In this document: positions 61,175-64,000 of the stretch, one piece after another | Layout: each line of letters begins with the position of its first letter | How positions within the stretch are numbered: the stretch's first letter is position 1 | NCBI RefSeq assembly: GCF_000733755.1 | Contig: NZ_JPOF01000003.1 | Coordinates: 908,501 to 972,500, forward strand | Direction of reading: 5' to 3' | DNA: 64,000 nt | Source of the DNA: Lachnoclostridium phytofermentans | GTDB taxonomy: Bacteria > Bacillota > Clostridia > Lachnospirales > Lachnospiraceae | Position numbers and translations under genes: made by a program | Notes under the pieces: generated by a model | What the model was told of the DNA's origin: nothing | The model's input: the letters and a program-made list of their open reading frames with translations, nothing else | Database searches by the model: none

Positions 61175-61813
61175 TTATTCCCGTATAAAATTAGTAAAAA
61201 CAGCTTCCTCGCGTTTAGGAAGCAACACTCCTGCCTTCCTACCAGCTTCTTTACATTGTAAGAGAAATGCCATATTTCTTGCCAATACTCGCATGGTATA
61301 TAAGCCCTCTTCATCTTTTAATACATCCTCTGGTTTAGCCCCATGAACCATATTCCAGTATCTTGAGGAAACCACAGGCATTTCTTTAATTGTAAAATAT
61401 TTTATGAGCTGATCAAATGTTGATGTAGTCCCTGCTCTTCTTGCAGAAATTACGGCTGCTGCTGGTTTCATATAAAATGTCGTATTTCCTTTCCCTAAAG
61501 AATCGCAGTAGAAGACACGATCCATAAAGGACGTTATCGCACCGCTTGCGCCTGCATAATGCACTGGTGTACCAAAAACAAAGCCATCTGCCCCTTTTGC
61601 TATATTAAGAAACTCATTTACCTTATCGTCAAATACACAATGTCCTGTTTTTGCACAGCTTCTACAGGCAATACATCCAGCAATCGGTTTCGTACCAATC
61701 CAAAAAAACTCGGTTTCTATGCCTTCTTCTAGCAGCGTTTTCGATACTTCCATAAGCGCTGTATAAGTACATCCCTTTTCGTGCGGGCTTCCGTTTATCA
61801 GTATTACTTTCAT
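61175..61813 (-). CDS. Flavodoxin-fold NAD(P)H-dependent oxidoreductase (iron-sulfur flavoprotein type)
   Basis: A 212-residue protein. NGSPHEKGCTYTAL is the FMN phosphate loop, and CIACRSCAKTGHC is a compact cysteine motif as in iron-sulfur flavoproteins. The GTPVHYAGASG segment binds the flavin. Such proteins reduce quinones, nitro compounds or oxygen in anaerobes. The start at 61813 has GAGG upstream, next to a small GGCG/CGCC hairpin; the longer frame to 61885 is rejected. It is a single gene. Confidence 0.85.
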   Translation of the reverse strand: MKVILINGSPHEKGCTYTALMEVSKTLLEEGIETEFFWIGTKPIAGCIACRSCAKTGHCVFDDKVNEFLNIAKGADGFVFGTPVHYAGASGAITSFMDRVFYCDSLGKGNTTFYMKPAAAVISARRAGTTSTFDQLIKYFTIKEMPVVSSRYWNMVHGAKPEDVLKDEEGLYTMRVLARNMAFLLQCKEAGRKAGVLLPKREEAVFTNFIRE

Positions 61814-62086
61814 AATATTAACCTCATTTCTGGCGATATAGCGCCTATTTTGAATGGAAAGATATAAACTTTGTAAAAGTATCATAGCATTTTTATATTT
61901 TTACTAAACTTTCATCCTATGTAGCTCACCGTATAGAGTTAGCTCCATAAAAAATCCTAATGTTAACAAAAACCTATGTAATATTTCTACACCATTAGTA
62001 TCATAACTCTTATAACTATGCTTTTGCAACTTAAACTATTACAGATAAGATAGTATAGATTCCATATAAAATTTCTATCCTACCAC

Positions 62087-62268
62087 AAATAAAGCTCTTA
62101 CAAGATTCCTAGCAGTTTTTCTTCTGTAAATGAAGTTCTTACTAGATTCTACACCAGTTTCTCTTCTGTAAATGAAGTTCTTACAAGATTCTTCATCAGT
62201 AAAAATAAAGTTCTCACAAATTTCCTCACGAGTTTGAGTTCTATAAAAATAGGCTCTTGCAAATTAAT
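62087..62268. repeat. Imperfect tandem repeats of about 41 bp
   Basis: Five copies starting near 62087, 62128, 62170, 62201 and 62246 share AAATGAAGTTCTTACAAGATTC-like cores (copies differ at several bases; spacings 41, 42, about 32 and 44). The stretch is non-coding and separates the LacI gene from the flavodoxin gene; nothing else is visible in 61890-62310. Confidence 0.65.
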
Positions 62269-62311
62269 CTAGTATTTTAAGAAATACTCCTTATTCTGCA
62301 AAAGCCTTATC

Positions 62312-62359
62312 TTATTATGTTGATTATTCTGTTGGTTATTTTGTTGATTATTTTGTTGA
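62312..62359 (-). repeat. 12-bp tandem repeat at the stop codon of the LacI gene
   Basis: Four 12-mers of the type TCAACAAAATAA in minus sense, the first being the last three codons and stop of the LacI gene. Every unit puts a TAA in the same frame. Confidence 0.8.
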
Positions 62360-63400
62360 TTCCTTTAAGATAACCTCATATCTTAGTAACGTTTTTTTCT
62401 CTATCGTAGCACCATTTAAATAATTAATCAGTACCTTACAAGTCTCAACGCCTAGCTCCTTTACATCAAACTGTAACGTTGTGATAGAGATATTGCGGTT
62501 TTCTAATATCATACTGTTATAAAAAGAAAGTAACTTCACATCCTCTGGCACCCGGATACCTTTGCTATAAAAAGCTTTTAATACATAAGAACAAATCGTA
62601 TCATCCATACAGATAATCGCATCCACATGCTTATCTACAAGCTCCAGTGCAGACTTCTCAGCTACAATATTGGTTAGCACATTAAGATGTACAATTTGCT
62701 TATCTACATGGATTCCAGCCTCTAATAAGGCATCCTCATATCCTGAATAACGACTTAACGTAACAATATGAGATTCATCTCCTCCGATTAAACCAATTCT
62801 TTTATAACCTTTCATAAGCATAAGGCTTGTCATTTCCTTACATGCACTGCGGTGATCATTATCCACCTGAATCACATCATCATTTAATGACGTTCCAATA
62901 ACAACAAAAGGAACTCCTTTTTCTATTAAATACTTTTCAGGCTTGTCATCCACTAAAGTTCTGGTTAAAATCACGCCATCCACCTTATGATTATCAATAA
63001 TACGTTCCAGTTGAGACAAATCATTTTCATAACATACACACATTAAGACATCATAATTAAAGGTGGATGCAAATTCACTAATTCCCATGAGGCATTTTTG
63101 GAAGAAAGGCAAATCAACCAGATTATAGTCACCTGGTATGACTACTGCGATATTAAATGTCTTGGATTCTGCCAAGCTTTTCGCAATGAGGTTTGGCTTA
63201 TAGTTGTTCTCAGCAATATAATTTAGTACACGATTCCTTGTACTTTCACCTACTCGACCTTTTCCAGATACTGCTCTTGAAACTGTTGTTTTTGATACTC
63301 CTAATGCATTCGCCACGTCATCTATCGTAATTTTCTTTTGTCCATATCCGTAAAATGAATTCTGTCCCACCGATAAACACCTCTTATCCTTACATTTCAT
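62348..63400 (-). CDS. LacI family transcriptional regulator
   Basis: A 350-residue regulator. Residues about 23-75 form the HTH and hinge (ITIDDVANALGVSKTTVSRAVSG...NYKPNLIAKSL). The rest is a type I periplasmic-binding-protein-like ligand domain (FNIAVVIPGDYNLVDLPFFQ) for a sugar or related effector. The first 20 residues precede the standard HTH start and may be extra. It lies next to a chemoreceptor gene and no sugar operon follows within the window, so its target is unknown. Confidence 0.9.
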   Translation of the reverse strand: MKCKDKRCLSVGQNSFYGYGQKKITIDDVANALGVSKTTVSRAVSGKGRVGESTRNRVLNYIAENNYKPNLIAKSLAESKTFNIAVVIPGDYNLVDLPFFQKCLMGISEFASTFNYDVLMCVCYENDLSQLERIIDNHKVDGVILTRTLVDDKPEKYLIEKGVPFVVIGTSLNDDVIQVDNDHRSACKEMTSLMLMKGYKRIGLIGGDESHIVTLSRYSGYEDALLEAGIHVDKQIVHLNVLTNIVAEKSALELVDKHVDAIICMDDTICSYVLKAFYSKGIRVPEDVKLLSFYNSMILENRNISITTLQFDVKELGVETCKVLINYLNGATIEKKTLLRYEVILKESTK

Positions 63401-63438
63401 TGTAATTTTCCCTAAATTATATCTTATCTTACTTTTTC

Positions 63439-64000
63439 TTATGATTCAATAGAGAACTGCTCCATTGTACTCTTTAACTCATTTGCTTGCCATACCATCT
63501 CTTCTGATGTTTTATATAAGCTTTGCGCTGTTTCTGATTGACTAAGCGTTTTTTCACTTACAGAAGTTGCAGAAGAAACAATCTCTTCAATAACCGCTGA
63601 TATATTTTCCATATCCATTAAAGATTCTTGCTTTTTCGCCTGCATGGAGTTTACCCGTTGATAAATATCATGAATCGTTTCTATTAAATTTTCTACTTCG
63701 AATTTTAAATCATCAAATGCACCCTTGGTATCCTGAACAGCCTGTTCTTGTAATGTAATTGTATCACCTGCTAACTCTGCGTTTGTCACGGCGGATTTCG
63801 TAGTCTTATTAATATTTTCAACAATGACTCGTACCTCGTTCGTTGCTGTGATGGATTGCGTTGCCAGCTTCTTAATCTCTTCTGCTACCACCAAGAATCC
63901 ACGTCCCGCCTCACCAGCTCTCGCTGCTTCAATCGAAGCATTCAAAGAAAGTAATGTAGTTTCATCCGCGATTTCATTAATGGTATTAATTATCCGTCCA
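63439..64000 (-). CDS. Methyl-accepting chemotaxis protein, C-terminal part (cut by the window edge)
   Basis: The frame stays open to the last base of the window, so only about 187 C-terminal residues are seen. It contains the MCP hairpin tip [29 protein letters not shown] that contacts CheA and CheW. The coiled coil [11 protein letters not shown] and the descending helix with [12 protein letters not shown] follow. The tip has TTLLSLN where many receptors have TNLLALN, a minor variation. The ligand domain lies outside the window. An internal start is not needed; the true start is upstream. Confidence 0.9.
   Translation of the reverse strand, partial: GRIINTINEIADETTLLSLNASIEAARAGEAGRGFLVVAEEIKKLATQSITATNEVRVIVENINKTTKSAVTNAELAGDTITLQEQAVQDTKGAFDDLKFEVENLIETIHDIYQRVNSMQAKKQESLMDMENISAVIEEIVSSATSVSEKTLSQSETAQSLYKTSEEMVWQANELKSTMEQFSIES

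Noticed and set aside
61093-61314. Short frame overlapping the end of the flavodoxin-like gene
   Set aside because: It overlaps the real gene in another frame and lacks a ribosome site.
62087-62268. Five repeats considered as a CRISPR array
   Set aside because: Units diverge from each other along their whole length, spacings vary, and there are no unique spacers between conserved repeats.

Overview
The window reads as chromosome of a low-GC, Gram-positive anaerobe of the Lachnospiraceae (Clostridium cluster XIVa). Signs are a pyruvate:ferredoxin oxidoreductase, strong GGAGG ribosome sites, a DUF3267 remnant, a DUF3006/metallo-hydrolase pair and a CdaA/CdaR locus of clostridial type. The gene content would fit Lachnoclostridium phytofermentans or a close relative, but that is recollection and was not searched. 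Almost all genes lie on the minus strand; the exceptions are an HtrA protease, the PFOR, an AraC regulator, a ROK kinase and one pseudogene.

Layout. 0.2-3.9 kb: lone receiver protein, HisC, a class I aminotransferase and a cytidylate-kinase-like protein. 4.0-8.9 kb: complete branched-chain amino acid ABC importer (livJHMGF). 9-14.3 kb: two zinc-ribbon proteins, a subtilase, a C39-type peptidase and a ClpX-like unfoldase. 14.7-22.4 kb: cell-surface polysaccharide genes (polyprenyl-phosphate sugar transferase, CDP-glycerol polymerase family protein, glycosyltransferase, Wzt/Wzm-type exporter) with HtrA between them. 22.7-28.7 kb: leuA, HPr and the c-di-AMP synthase operon. 28.8-32.8 kb: DUF3006 protein, ComEC-like hydrolase, lysS and greA. 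33.3-36.9 kb: PFOR, followed by a broken DUF3267 gene. 37.7-40.8 kb: PadR-controlled membrane protein operon and an AraC/GyrI-type regulator.

40.9-59.1 kb is the most distinctive part: a long amino-sugar catabolic region. A minus-strand operon starts at a good sigma-A promoter near 55.85 kb. It encodes an SGNH esterase, a GH20 hexosaminidase, a sugar ABC importer (lipoprotein and two permeases, no ATPase), a FAD_oxidored-type oxidoreductase, a DUF4127 protein, NanE, an RpiR regulator, a GDPD remnant and a GHL10-like glycosidase. Facing it are a ROK kinase and nagBA. The enzymes give a plausible route from an imported HexNAc oligosaccharide to fructose-6-phosphate via phosphorylation, ManNAc-6-P epimerisation, deacetylation and deamination. 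The FAD enzyme, DUF4127 and GHL10-like proteins have no assigned step. The end of the window has a tRNA-Gln(CUG), a CDF metal exporter, a flavodoxin-like reductase, a LacI regulator and the C-terminal part of a chemotaxis receptor.

Beyond genes, a recurrent stem-loop with a 12-nt loop ending in UCCUC (minus-strand sense) lies between stop codons and downstream ribosome sites. A related leader before leuA can form two mutually exclusive hairpins. There is also a candidate small RNA downstream of lysS, several operator-like palindromes on promoters, and short tandem duplications that have altered gene ends.
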